Source of the DNA: JANNBN01 sp031430595
GTDB lineage: Bacteria > Actinomycetota > Acidimicrobiia > Acidimicrobiales > JANYDT01
Assembly: GCA_031430595.1 (NCBI GenBank)
Contig: JANPBU010000061.1
Location: 1 to 64,000 of the forward strand
Direction of reading: 5' to 3'
Length of the DNA stretch: 64,000 nt
The notes under the pieces were generated by a model, which saw only the letters and a program-made list of their open reading frames with translations, searched no databases and was not told the DNA's origin. Positions within the stretch are counted from its first letter, which is position 1, and every line of letters starts with the position of its first letter. Positions 52,473 through 61,700 of this stretch are shown here, in pieces. The position numbers were made by a program, and so were the translations under genes.

Positions 52473-52566
52473 GACTGCAGCGTATTCGACCAACTCCGGT
52501 TGAGTAGGCGCGGGACGGGTCACTTGAGGAACACTGCAGCTGTTTGAGGCACTAGCTTCACCGGTT

Positions 52567-53466
52567 ATGACCAGCACTACAGCCGCAATACCCACCGGAA
52601 ACATCTGGGTGCTCGGGGCTCGACCGAAGACCCTTCCCGCCGCTGTGGTGCCAGTGGCCGTCGGCACGGCGTGCGCGTATACGTACGCGTCGGTGAGTTG
52701 GTGGCGTGCCCTGCTGGCGTTGATTGTTGCCCTTTCGTTGCAGGTGGGTGTGAATTACGCCAACGACTACTCAGACGGGGTAAAGGGAACCGACGAAAAG
52801 AGGGTAGGGCCAGTGCGCCTGGTTGGCTCGGGGTTGGCGACTGCTTCTCATGTCAAACGTGCGGCGTTCGCCGCGTTCGGTGTGGCAGCGGTTGCTGGTC
52901 TTGTGCTTGCCATCGTCACGTCGTGGTGGCTGATTCTGGTCGGGCTTACTGCGATTCTGGCGGCGTGGACGTATACCGGTGGCCCGCGACCGTATGGGTA
53001 CGCGGGGTTTGGTGAACTCTTTGTGTTCGTCTATTTTGGGGTCGTTGCGACGGTGGGGTCAGCATATGTTCAACACGAAACGTTTGGTCGTTTGGCTTGG
53101 CTAGTGAGCGTGCCGGTTGGCTTACTCGCCATGGCGCTCATCGTGACAAACAACCTTCGAGACATTCCGGGCGACAGCCTTGTCGGAAAAAATACACTGG
53201 CTGTGCGTCTTGGCGACGCGAGAACCAGAGCGCTGTACTTAGTATGCGTACTTGGGGGGTGTTTGCTTGTGATCCCGATCGCACTCGCCGAAGATCGATT
53301 GCCTATGCTTGCTGCCGTCGGTTCCGTTGTCGTCGCAAGTCCAGCGGTAAAGGCCGTTCGCAGCGGTGCAAAGGGCCGAGACCTGATTGCTGTGCTCGGG
53401 GCAACAGGAAAAGTTCAGTTGGCCTTTGGGGCCCTCTTGACCCTCGGGATTGTGTTGTCCCGATAA
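52567..53466 (+). CDS. menA: 1,4-dihydroxy-2-naphthoate prenyltransferase MenA
   Basis: Membrane prenyltransferase of the UbiA family that joins a polyprenyl chain to 1,4-dihydroxy-2-naphthoate in menaquinone synthesis. In 299 residues: ARPKTLPAAVVPVAVGTA, the first Asp-rich motif NYANDYSDGVKGTDE, the second at NNLRDIPGDSLVGKNTLAV, and about eight membrane segments. This shows the cell respires with menaquinone. No other men gene is in the window. It is divergent from the MauE-type gene. Confidence 0.94.
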   Translation: MTSTTAAIPTGNIWVLGARPKTLPAAVVPVAVGTACAYTYASVSWWRALLALIVALSLQVGVNYANDYSDGVKGTDEKRVGPVRLVGSGLATASHVKRAAFAAFGVAAVAGLVLAIVTSWWLILVGLTAILAAWTYTGGPRPYGYAGFGELFVFVYFGVVATVGSAYVQHETFGRLAWLVSVPVGLLAMALIVTNNLRDIPGDSLVGKNTLAVRLGDARTRALYLVCVLGGCLLVIPIALAEDRLPMLAAVGSVVVASPAVKAVRSGAKGRDLIAVLGATGKVQLAFGALLTLGIVLSR

Positions 53467-53470
53467 TCAA

Positions 53471-53487
53471 GACGGGCCGGGCCCGTC
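53471..53487. terminator. GC-rich hairpin after menA
   Basis: GACGGG (53471-53476) and CCCGTC (53482-53487) form a 6-bp stem with a 5-base loop 5 bp after the menA stop. No T-run follows, so it may end transcription weakly, or only stabilise the messenger. The next gene is on the opposite strand, so a transcript end is expected here. Confidence 0.35.
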
Positions 53488-53512
53488 GGCTGGCGTTGAG
53501 TTGGCTCGCTGG

Positions 53513-53547
53513 TGTTACGCCGTTACGGAGTTGTTACGCCGTTACGG
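53513..53547. repeat. 16-bp direct repeat across a stop codon
   Basis: TGTTACGCCGTTACGG occurs at 53513-53528 and again at 53532-53547, 19 bp apart. The second copy contains the stop codon of the minus-strand secreted protein and its last codons (Thr-Val-Thr-Ala), so the end of the gene appears to have been locally duplicated. Confidence 0.85.
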
Positions 53548-55273
53548 TGAGCTGCGCGGTTGACGTTCGTACCAGTGAGCCTGCTGTGGCGCTGATTGTC
53601 AGGTTGTATACGCCAAGCGCTACAGGAGATCCAACGGTAATACTGATGGTGGCTGTATTCGTGGTGGGGTTTGACACAACCGATATGGTGGCGTTTTGTG
53701 GCAGGCCTCCAACCGCAATAACTGCGCCTGCGGTGCCCACCGCTGTTCCGCTCACGGTAATGGTGTAGCGGACGTTCCCGTTTATCGCAGTGCTCTGTGC
53801 GGTTGGGTTTACGGCAACTGAAAGCTCGGCGGCGGTTCCGGTGCCGGTGCTCACCGTTGTTCCGTTGGCAGCGTTTACGGCCAGTGTTGCAATCGACGAC
53901 CTGACGGTTGAGCCGGCAGTTGCCGTAACGGTGAACGGGTACGTGCCGACCGGTACCGTTGCAGCGACAGCCAACGTAAGGGTCGTGGTTCCACTGGTAA
54001 ACGATGGCGAGGCGAAGGTCGGGGTCACCCCAGCAGGGAGACCGCTGATGGAAAGCGTTGCGACCGCCGTGAATGTGGTGACGGTTCCGAGTGTTACTGA
54101 CCCACTCGTTGACCCACCGGCAGTGGCGACGAGCGCCTGTGGGGTGACAGCAACCGCGAGGTCGGCGGTGACAATGAGTTCAAACGTGGCCGACTTAGTT
54201 TTTCCATTCGCTGATCCGGCGACCGTAATGACGCTTGTGCCTGGTGCGGTTCCGGCCGGAGCAGTCACTGTCACTGCCGTCGCACCCTGAGCCGAAGCGG
54301 TTCCGAGTGACGACGTGACACCAGTTGGCAGCCCCGCAAGTGTGTAGGTCACGTTGGTTACTGGAGCACCATTTGAGCTGGCGGTGATTGGAAAGGTTTG
54401 GGCGCCGCCAACCGGCAGGATGACGCGTACCGGGTTGACGGCGATAACAAACTCGCCGGCTGCAGCCACGAGGGTCGTTGTTGTCGGGCCGGCTGAACCG
54501 GGAAGTGTGGTTGTTGAGTTGAGTGGCCGAACGACCCCGGCGGTCGTTGTTGACGTCGTAGAAGGTGGGATAGTGGTTGAGCCGGGAACGGTCGATGCGC
54601 CAGGTACGGTCGTCGTGCTGGCACCGGGAACGGTTGAGGCACCCGGAGCCGTTGAACTAGCAGTCGGGTCAAGGCCGGGAAGGGTGTCATCGGTTGCCCC
54701 TTCGAGGATGCCATCGACGACCAGCGTAAACACTGTCGTATGGACGAGTTTGCCCGCTGTTCCTTTGAACGTAATGCGATACGTGCCGTCATCAACGCTG
54801 GTCGGTACCTTGACTGAGACCGGTGCAAACGACTGAATGCGGGGCGGAAACGAAATCTTGACCCCGGCCGGTACCCCGGATGCGGTGATGTTTACGATGG
54901 AGGCAAAACCGCTGGCCTTTTTAAGGTTGATCTGCGTCGTCGTGGTTTCGCCGGCAGCGATGGTTTGCTTGGATGGCGCCGCTGACATGGTGAAATCACC
55001 CTTTGTCGAGGCCGACGATTTCTTCGCAGTCGTTTTGGTTGAACCAGATTTCGCCCGTGTGGTCTTCGACGGGGTCGACTTTTTGACCGTGGTTGGCGTT
55101 GCACCGGCCGCTGGTTTCGGTGGAAGCGTCGGACCAACGGCATTGGCGGCGGTTGTAGCGCCAAATGCCACAGCGATCGCTAGCGCTGAGATGCCAAATA
55201 ATCCGGCCGCACCTTTTGCACGATGCTCGGAATTGAGGTGACGGGTCTGGGTAAATGGCAGGCGAAAGCGCAT
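53534..55273 (-). CDS. Secreted Ig-like repeat protein
   Basis: A secreted protein of 579 residues. A signal peptide (GLFGISALAIAVAFGATTAANA) is followed by a Lys/Thr/Ser-rich stretch, one Ig-like unit, a Thr/Pro/Ala-rich linker, then three to four Ig-like units of about 85-90 residues that each carry a V-x-V-x-P-x-x-x-x-x start and an SxGLPxGVT-like turn (ISGLPAGVTPTF, LAGLPTGVTSSL). These units are beta-sandwiches used in surface adhesion or wall-associated proteins. No enzyme motif and no LPXTG anchor were seen. ATG 55273 is preferred over a GTG/ATG at 55351 because AAGAGGA lies just before it. Confidence 0.78.
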   Translation of the reverse strand: MRFRLPFTQTRHLNSEHRAKGAAGLFGISALAIAVAFGATTAANAVGPTLPPKPAAGATPTTVKKSTPSKTTRAKSGSTKTTAKKSSASTKGDFTMSAAPSKQTIAAGETTTTQINLKKASGFASIVNITASGVPAGVKISFPPRIQSFAPVSVKVPTSVDDGTYRITFKGTAGKLVHTTVFTLVVDGILEGATDDTLPGLDPTASSTAPGASTVPGASTTTVPGASTVPGSTTIPPSTTSTTTAGVVRPLNSTTTLPGSAGPTTTTLVAAAGEFVIAVNPVRVILPVGGAQTFPITASSNGAPVTNVTYTLAGLPTGVTSSLGTASAQGATAVTVTAPAGTAPGTSVITVAGSANGKTKSATFELIVTADLAVAVTPQALVATAGGSTSGSVTLGTVTTFTAVATLSISGLPAGVTPTFASPSFTSGTTTLTLAVAATVPVGTYPFTVTATAGSTVRSSIATLAVNAANGTTVSTGTGTAAELSVAVNPTAQSTAINGNVRYTITVSGTAVGTAGAVIAVGGLPQNATISVVSNPTTNTATISITVGSPVALGVYNLTISATAGSLVRTSTAQLTVTA

Positions 55274-55385
55274 TGCGAATCCTCTTTCGTTCCGCGGGGA
55301 AGCACGGATCTCACCCCTAGCCTTGCCGCGAACTGGCCCTAGGGCAAGCATTCACTGTTCACTAACTAAGAAGTCCGCCTGTCAT

Positions 55386-56642
55386 CTACAGGTCTGCATT
55401 CCATAATTGGGCAATAGGGCAGGTGTAGAGGCGGTCGTCGAGACGTCCGGAATGCTCGCCTGTTGTGAGAACAAATCCGGCCCGGAATTGGTTTCCAAGG
55501 AGATCGCGCAGCAGACGGAGGCCAGCTAAGTCGCCTGAGGTTGTGCGTGACCGAGCTTTGATTTCGAATGCAACAACCCCGCCGTCGTAGGTTTCGATGA
55601 GTAAGTCAACCTCCTTCCCGTCGTGAGTGCGCCATTGGGCAATTTCTCGAACGTCGTTTTGCCAGGACGCTTGTTTGATCAATTCCCCCACCACAAAGGT
55701 TTCCAAAAGGTGGCCAAATTCGGTGGCCGAGGCGGGGTCTAATTGAGCCAGTTTTGATGGGGTTAGGCGCAACATGTGAGCCGCGAGGCCGGAATCGACA
55801 AGGTGAACTTTTGGCGTCTTGCCAACCCGTGATCGTAGTGTTCGACCCCACGCTGGTACTCGTCTGACAAGAAACAGGTCAGTTAGCAATTGGGCATAAT
55901 TGTCGGCGGTGCGAGCATCGATTCCTATTGCCTCAGATGCAGCGCTGATGTTGAGTAGCTGGCCAGTCTGCGCCGCGAGTCGTTCGAACAACAGGGCTAA
56001 GCCGTCAAGGCGCCGAATTCCCGCCACTTCAGGCACATCGCTCGATAAAGCTTGGGCTACGTATGCCTCGAACCACCGGCTGCGGGACTGTTCGCTTAAG
56101 GTCACAGCGATCGGCATTCCCCCTCTACAAACACGTTGGGCGTATTCGAGTCTTGTGGTGTCGGATCGGCGCGAGGCGCCCAGTCGGTCAGGCTCGGTGA
56201 GTGCGAGGTCGAGGAATACTTCGCGCACACTCGCCATCTCGCCCTGAGAAAACGGCAGGATGTCCAAAAAGTGGATGCGCCCGGTCAACGCTTGCGTGGT
56301 TTTTGGGAGGCTGTCGAAGCGAGTCGAACCGGTAAGAATGAAGCGTCCCGGAACGTGGCTTCGATTGAGCTCTGACTTGATTGCCTGGAGGATCGCTGGG
56401 ACACGTTGATATTCATCGATGCAAACCGGTGCTGAACCTTTGACGAAGTCGCTGGGTGAAGCGCTTACTAGGTCGACTTGGGCGGTGTCGTCGAGATCCA
56501 GAACTGAAACGCTGAATTGTTTGGCAATTTCAGCAAGAACAGTTGACTTTCCGACAGACCGTGCCCCTTGGAGGGCAAGGACGGCCGATTCATCCATCCG
56601 CTTCAGTGCTACGTCGAGGGCTCGTCGTCGAATCAGACTCAT
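55386..56642 (-). CDS. DUF4143-type ATPase (AAA family)
   Basis: A 418-residue P-loop protein. The Walker A is GARSVGKST (about residue 27), Walker B the CIDEYQRVP segment, and the sensor ILTGSTRFDSL follows. The C-terminal half is the DUF4143 domain with the DVDLLIETYDGGVVAFEIKA nuclease-like strand and KARS. Such proteins are common in bacteria and archaea, and their biochemical role is not settled. Divergent from the giant RHS gene with short repeats between them. A toxin or defence link is possible by context only. Confidence 0.88.
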   Translation of the reverse strand: MSLIRRRALDVALKRMDESAVLALQGARSVGKSTVLAEIAKQFSVSVLDLDDTAQVDLVSASPSDFVKGSAPVCIDEYQRVPAILQAIKSELNRSHVPGRFILTGSTRFDSLPKTTQALTGRIHFLDILPFSQGEMASVREVFLDLALTEPDRLGASRRSDTTRLEYAQRVCRGGMPIAVTLSEQSRSRWFEAYVAQALSSDVPEVAGIRRLDGLALLFERLAAQTGQLLNISAASEAIGIDARTADNYAQLLTDLFLVRRVPAWGRTLRSRVGKTPKVHLVDSGLAAHMLRLTPSKLAQLDPASATEFGHLLETFVVGELIKQASWQNDVREIAQWRTHDGKEVDLLIETYDGGVVAFEIKARSRTTSGDLAGLRLLRDLLGNQFRAGFVLTTGEHSGRLDDRLYTCPIAQLWNADL

Positions 56643-56661
56643 TGGATGATTGTAGGGGAAG

Positions 56662-56717
56662 TTGCGAATTATCGACGCATGGTTTGCGAATTTTCAGGCT
56701 ACAAGTTGCGAATTTTC
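56662..56717. promoter_or_regulatory. Three TTGCGAATT-type repeats in the divergent gap
   Basis: TTGCGAATT begins at 56662, 56694 and 56706, the last two as TTGCGAATTTTC, and a related GTGCGATTTTCG follows at about 56735. They fill the gap between the ATPase gene and the RHS gene, in which no other gene is credible. Repeated, identically oriented sites of this kind could bind a regulator or be promoter elements. Confidence 0.4.
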
Positions 56718-56769
56718 ATACTCACCTGTGACGAGTGCGATTTTCGTTATTGATTGTTACGATCAGCAA

Positions 56770-58797
56770 GTGCGGGCTACCGTCCGGCGGATCGGGGTTG
56801 AGGTGAAGGTTGGTCGCTTCCATTGTTTGTTGGTCACAGCGGGTTTTTTGGTAACTCTCCTATCGGTTTCCAGCACCGCCCCTGGGGCTTCAGCCGAGCC
56901 CGCATCAGTCGGGCAAGGCTTGCCAGCACAGTTAGTGCAGACGAACCTGTTGGAGGTGCCCGGCCCCGTAGTGGCTGCACCAAGACATCAGTCATGGCTC
57001 GTACCGCGAGGCATTATTCCGCTTGCCCAGGTCGGAGTCATCGAGCCGCCTCTTGACGTTGTGGTTCCCACGGTGGCTGACGGAACGTTGGCAACGGGGT
57101 CAACGTCGGTCGCTGATCAATCGGTTCGTTTCGAGTTCGATGGGACGGTCGGGCAACGTGTCGTGTTCAAGGCCGGGGCGGTTGGTGCTGCGGCAGTCGA
57201 ACTCTTCGACCCAAAGGGCGTGCGAATCGCCAGCGAATCAAACAACTTGATCGGCAACATTTTGCGGCTCGACGTTGCCGGAAAGTTTCACGTTGTTGTG
57301 ACGCCAGTCCAGCCGACCTTACAGGGAACGTCTTCGGCCCGAGTATGGACGGTTCCTCCGGACGCAGTAGCGCCAGTAACGATGGGGGGTCCGGCAGCCG
57401 CAGCCTCGATGACGACCCCGAGGCAAAGTTTGAGGTTTACGTTCGCGGGAGTCGCTGGGCAACGCGTCTATCTGCGGCTCACCCAATCGACAGTCGTGGG
57501 AGTCGCGCAGGTCTATGTACAAACCGAGCGTGGTAACCGTTTCGCGAGTGGGGGCTTTGCTGCTGAGGGGGTCTTGGGTCCGGTGACATTGCCCGAGTCT
57601 GGAATCATTTCGATGTTTGTCTTCCGATACGACGAACTGATGTCGACGGTCACGGCAAGTGTTTCCTTGAGTGCTGACAATGTAGTTACGGACGTGCAGA
57701 TAGACGGGCCACCGGTGACGGCCGCTGCCACAACTCTCGGCCAAGATATTTGCTTCCGGTTCTCAGGAACCGCTGGCCAGCGAATTGTGATTTTGTCGAC
57801 GATCGCGAATGGCAGCGGTAACGTTTACGACGACATCGGTACGAATACGATCCCCCCGACTTACATGTCGTTTTACTTGAACCGAACTGGCACACATTGC
57901 TTCGAAGTTCAGCATGTCAATGGGCATACGTTTCCGTCGGCAACCGTTCAAATTCGGTCTGTTCCGCAAGATTTGTTGCTGCCGATAAGTCTTGGCGGGG
58001 CAGCTGTAGTTGCTGCATCATCGTCACGTGGTCAAAGGATTCGATTCACTTTTGATGGAACAGCCGGTCAGACGCTGTCACTGCAAACTTCAAATTCCTT
58101 GCCGAACTCGACGTATGCATGGTTGCTCGATACCGTCGGAAACTCGACAATATTTTCGGGTCCGCTGACCACTCTGACCCTTGGTCGTACGGGGCGTCAC
58201 ACGATCATGTTTACGAACGATGGCGATGTTGTGGGCACCGTTTCCGCCCAGGTTTCGGTGACCGGTGTTTTGCCGTCGACTAAGCCCCCTGACATAACCA
58301 CGAGTGCGGTTGTTGATGGTCCGACAGCTTCGGTTACAACAACTAGTGCAGGGCAGGATGCGCTTTTCACCTTTCCTGGCGTGGCCGGTCAACGGGTTTA
58401 CATCGCTACAACAGCCCCGTTTGTAAAAAGGCGCTTGTTCGCGCCGGATGGCTCAGAGCTTGGTCATAATGTTCTGTTGAGTATTCCTGCTGATGCAGTT
58501 GTTGGGTTGCCGACAACGGGAACCTACGTACTGGCCATCGATTATTCAGAAAACACAATCGGAGTATCCACCGTCAAAATCTCGACTGTTCCGCCTGACA
58601 CTATTTCGGGGTTTGTGCCTGATGGTTCGACGTCATCGGCCGCAACGACGGCGCCCGGACAGACGGCGATGTATACACTGAACGCAACTGCGGGTCAACG
58701 AATATTCCTGCGATCAACATCACCGTCTTCGGTTCGAACCATCGTTGGCCCGGACGCCGAACGGACTCCCCCCGGATCTCTACGGCGACACCAATGA
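56770..58797 (+). CDS. Giant secreted RHS/YD-repeat protein, N-terminal part (frameshifted)
   Basis: Start of a very large secreted protein. A signal peptide (LLVTAGFLVTLLSVSSTAPG) is followed by at least six beta-sandwich units of about 90-105 residues, each with a GQxxRFxFxGxAGQR-type core (FTFAGVAGQRVYL, FRFSGTAGQRIVI, FTFDGTAGQTLSL, FTFPGVAGQRVYI), as in PPC-like domains of secreted bacterial proteins. The reading frame then meets a TGA at 58795-58797, 22 bases after a run of six C. Homology continues in the next frame, so this is not the true end. The start is uncertain; ATG 56662 is possible but lies in the regulatory repeats, so GTG 56770 is preferred. Confidence 0.82.
   Translation: MRATVRRIGVEVKVGRFHCLLVTAGFLVTLLSVSSTAPGASAEPASVGQGLPAQLVQTNLLEVPGPVVAAPRHQSWLVPRGIIPLAQVGVIEPPLDVVVPTVADGTLATGSTSVADQSVRFEFDGTVGQRVVFKAGAVGAAAVELFDPKGVRIASESNNLIGNILRLDVAGKFHVVVTPVQPTLQGTSSARVWTVPPDAVAPVTMGGPAAAASMTTPRQSLRFTFAGVAGQRVYLRLTQSTVVGVAQVYVQTERGNRFASGGFAAEGVLGPVTLPESGIISMFVFRYDELMSTVTASVSLSADNVVTDVQIDGPPVTAAATTLGQDICFRFSGTAGQRIVILSTIANGSGNVYDDIGTNTIPPTYMSFYLNRTGTHCFEVQHVNGHTFPSATVQIRSVPQDLLLPISLGGAAVVAASSSRGQRIRFTFDGTAGQTLSLQTSNSLPNSTYAWLLDTVGNSTIFSGPLTTLTLGRTGRHTIMFTNDGDVVGTVSAQVSVTGVLPSTKPPDITTSAVVDGPTASVTTTSAGQDALFTFPGVAGQRVYIATTAPFVKRRLFAPDGSELGHNVLLSIPADAVVGLPTTGTYVLAIDYSENTIGVSTVKISTVPPDTISGFVPDGSTSSAATTAPGQTAMYTLNATAGQRIFLRSTSPSSVRTIVGPDAERTPPGSLRRHQ
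58768..58773 (+). other. C6 run: frameshift joining the two parts of the RHS gene
   Basis: Reading in frame 1 through the C6 run gives a tail PGSLRRHQ and a stop. With one C fewer, the frame continues as TPPDLYGDTNDFN into a further PPC-like unit and the RHS repeats. The position in a homopolymer suggests a one-base insertion by sequencing, assembly or mutation. Slippage during expression is also conceivable. Confidence 0.75.
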
Positions 58798-61700
58798 TTT
58801 CAACACGTTTTGGAAGTTCGGGACTCTGTTCCGAAAAAGCGGCTTACATCAAGTCGCTTTTAGGCTGTATCCCCTCCAGGGTACATTCGGTCCCACGACG
58901 CTCAAGGGGTGGGTTGTTCCGCCAAACACCGCACAAGCGGTTGGCACTGAAGGAATATCGCGGTCTCTCATCACGAGCGTGCCAGGTCAGGACAGTGAGG
59001 CGACCTTCTCCGCTCTGGCCGGCCAAAGGCTCTATGTTTTCGCAGACGGCGCAACGTCGTCCTACCGCCTTTTCGGTCCGACGTCAGAACAGGTTGGATC
59101 CTGGGATGCGTACGGTCCGCCGTACGGTCCGCAAAAGGGAGTCGTCGGTGTCGCGTCGACGGGTGAACATCGATTTGTCGTCGACCGGGAAGGCGACGCG
59201 GTCGGCACATCGACGCTTCAAATTTGGAACGTTGGTGACGACACGACTGTGCCGTTGGAGATTGGTTCAAGTCAAACCGTGGGTAACAGTGTCCCGGGTC
59301 GCGATCTGGTGTTCACCGCTACGGTTCCTTCGGCGCAGTTGTTGTCGTTGAACGTTGCCACGAGCCCGGGGACATCTGGAATGCTTCGGGTTCGTCGCCC
59401 TGATGGTCGCGTGCTTTCAAGCACGGCACTCAACCAATTTGCCACCACCATTGATGTACCGCTCACAGTTGTGAACCAGCAGTACCGGCTCACCGTCGAC
59501 TTCGACACCAACAATGTTGGTTTTGTCACGATCAACTCCACCTCAAGTGTGGGCGTGTTGTCTTCGCAGGATATTGGTTCGACGTCTAGTGATGAAGCGT
59601 TCCGTCGATATCAAGAAACGTATGCCGATCCGGTAAATACCACTACCGGCTCATTCATTCACGGTAGTAACGACCTCGATCTTCCTGGGCGTGGCAGATC
59701 GTTTGTGTTCCATCGATCATACGATTCGAGAAACGTGAATGGGTCTCCGATGAGCAGCGGGTGGGATCATTCGTACAATCAGTCAGTCGCTTTAGATGTG
59801 ACCGGCGCTCTTGTTTGGCGACCCGGGACTGGAGGTTCTGTCACCTTTACCGTAAACGGAGCGGGTGGGTTTGTGACGCCTCCGGGGATTCTCGCCAGTG
59901 CTGCGACCGTGGGGGGCGGTGGATGGACGGTGTCTACGACGGCAGGCACGATCAAGACATTCAACACGGCTGGCAAACTCATCAGCGAAAAGGATCGGTC
60001 GGGACAGGGCCTCACGTTTGCATACAACGTCGCTGGAGGTCTTGTGACTGCGACTGACGCCGGAGGCCGAGTTGCTACGTTTACATACGGTACTACCGGT
60101 CCGGCGACCGGCCTACTCGTCGGTGTATCACTACCCGGGCCTCGTTCAGTCTTGTTCGGATACACGCTTGTTGGGACCGTCAATCGGTTGACTTCGTTCA
60201 CCGACCCAAGGGGAAAGGTGACGACATATAGCTACACCGTGGACGGACGTTTGGCTAGCGAAGTCGATGCACTTGGGCATACCGTTTTCGTCAACATCTA
60301 CGATCCCCTCGGGCGCGTCGTCGACCAATCTGACCCGTTAGGTAATCACTCAACCTTCCTTTGGGATGACATTAACCAAAAGGTTACGATCACCGATGCA
60401 TCGGCGGCAGTGACAGTTCACGATTCAACTGGGCGTGTGATTTCTGACGTGCAGACCCCAGCCGGTTCTTCAGACCGGGTGTACAACTCAGCCTTAGACG
60501 TCACGTCCTTCAAGGATTCAGTCGGGAGTATTTGGACGGCCACGTACGACGATCGTGGCAACATGCTTACCCGAACAGCACCTGCGCCATTGGGCTACTC
60601 GGAAAGCTGGACCTACAACAGTCTCAACCTCCCGTTGACGTACGTTGATCGGCGTAGCAACACCACTGCGTATACCTACGATGCAACTGGTCAGTTGACC
60701 CAAACGGTCAGACCAGGCAACATCACGACGGGCAATACGTGGAATACGAACGGTACCGTTGCGACGTCCACAGATGCGCGAGGTGGGGTGACCGTCTACG
60801 CCTATGACACGGTTGGCAACCTCCTGAGCAGAACGACGCCGCTAGGCCTTAAGACGACGTACACCTACGACACTGCCGGCCGGGTGCTAACGATCACGAA
60901 TCCTCGCGGCAACGTTACTGGTGGGGTCCCTGCGAATTTCCAGGACAAATTCACCTATGACAATTCCGGCAACGTGCTGACTGAAAAGGACGGGCTGAAC
61001 CGGACGACTTCCCACGAATATGACAACGTCGGAAACCGAACCAAGTCAACCGCCGCAGATGGCGGCATCAGCTTGTATGCCTACAACTCAGCGAACGAGC
61101 TTGTGACCATGACTGCGCCAAATGGTGGGGTTACTACGTCTGAGTACGACAGTCGTGGTTTGCGAACGAAAGAGACAAGCCCGACTGGGGCGGTCACAAC
61201 GTACGCATATGATCCGGCTGGGCGACTCACTTCCCGGGTTGATCCTCGAGGAAATGAGGTGGGCGGAAACCCATTGGCGTTTACTTGGAGCTACACGTAC
61301 GACGGCGAGGGGCGCCCGGTCACTCAAACGAACCCCGCCGGTGAAGTGTCGTTGAGTGCCTACGACGTGATGGGGAGGCAGAGTTCTCAAACTTCGCCCG
61401 ATGGCACCACTACGACAGCTTACGACCCGTCGGGCAACGTCCTTTCGACGACGTCGGATGCGGGAACGTCGTCGTCGGTCTACGACGCTCTAAATCGGGT
61501 CACGACGTCTACTGATCGACGCGGTAAGGTCACCTTGTTCGAGTACGACGTGTCGGGCAATCAGACCGCGGTGGTTGACCCCCTTGGTAGGCGAACAACG
61601 TCCGTGTTCGATGCTGATCAACGTATGACCTCGACGGTCGACCCTCGGGGCAACGCTTCTGGTGCGGATCCGACCTTGTATCGAGTTGCGCTTGCTTACG

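Noticed and set aside
53790..54836. Two long plus-strand frames opposite the Ig-like repeat protein
   Set aside because: Both are Val/Pro/Thr-rich mirror readings of a repetitive gene. The minus strand has a signal peptide and a ribosome site.
58794..59351. 185-residue frame after the RHS N-terminal part
   Set aside because: It is frame 3, Arg-rich and without homology. Frame 2 continues the RHS protein without a stop to the window end.
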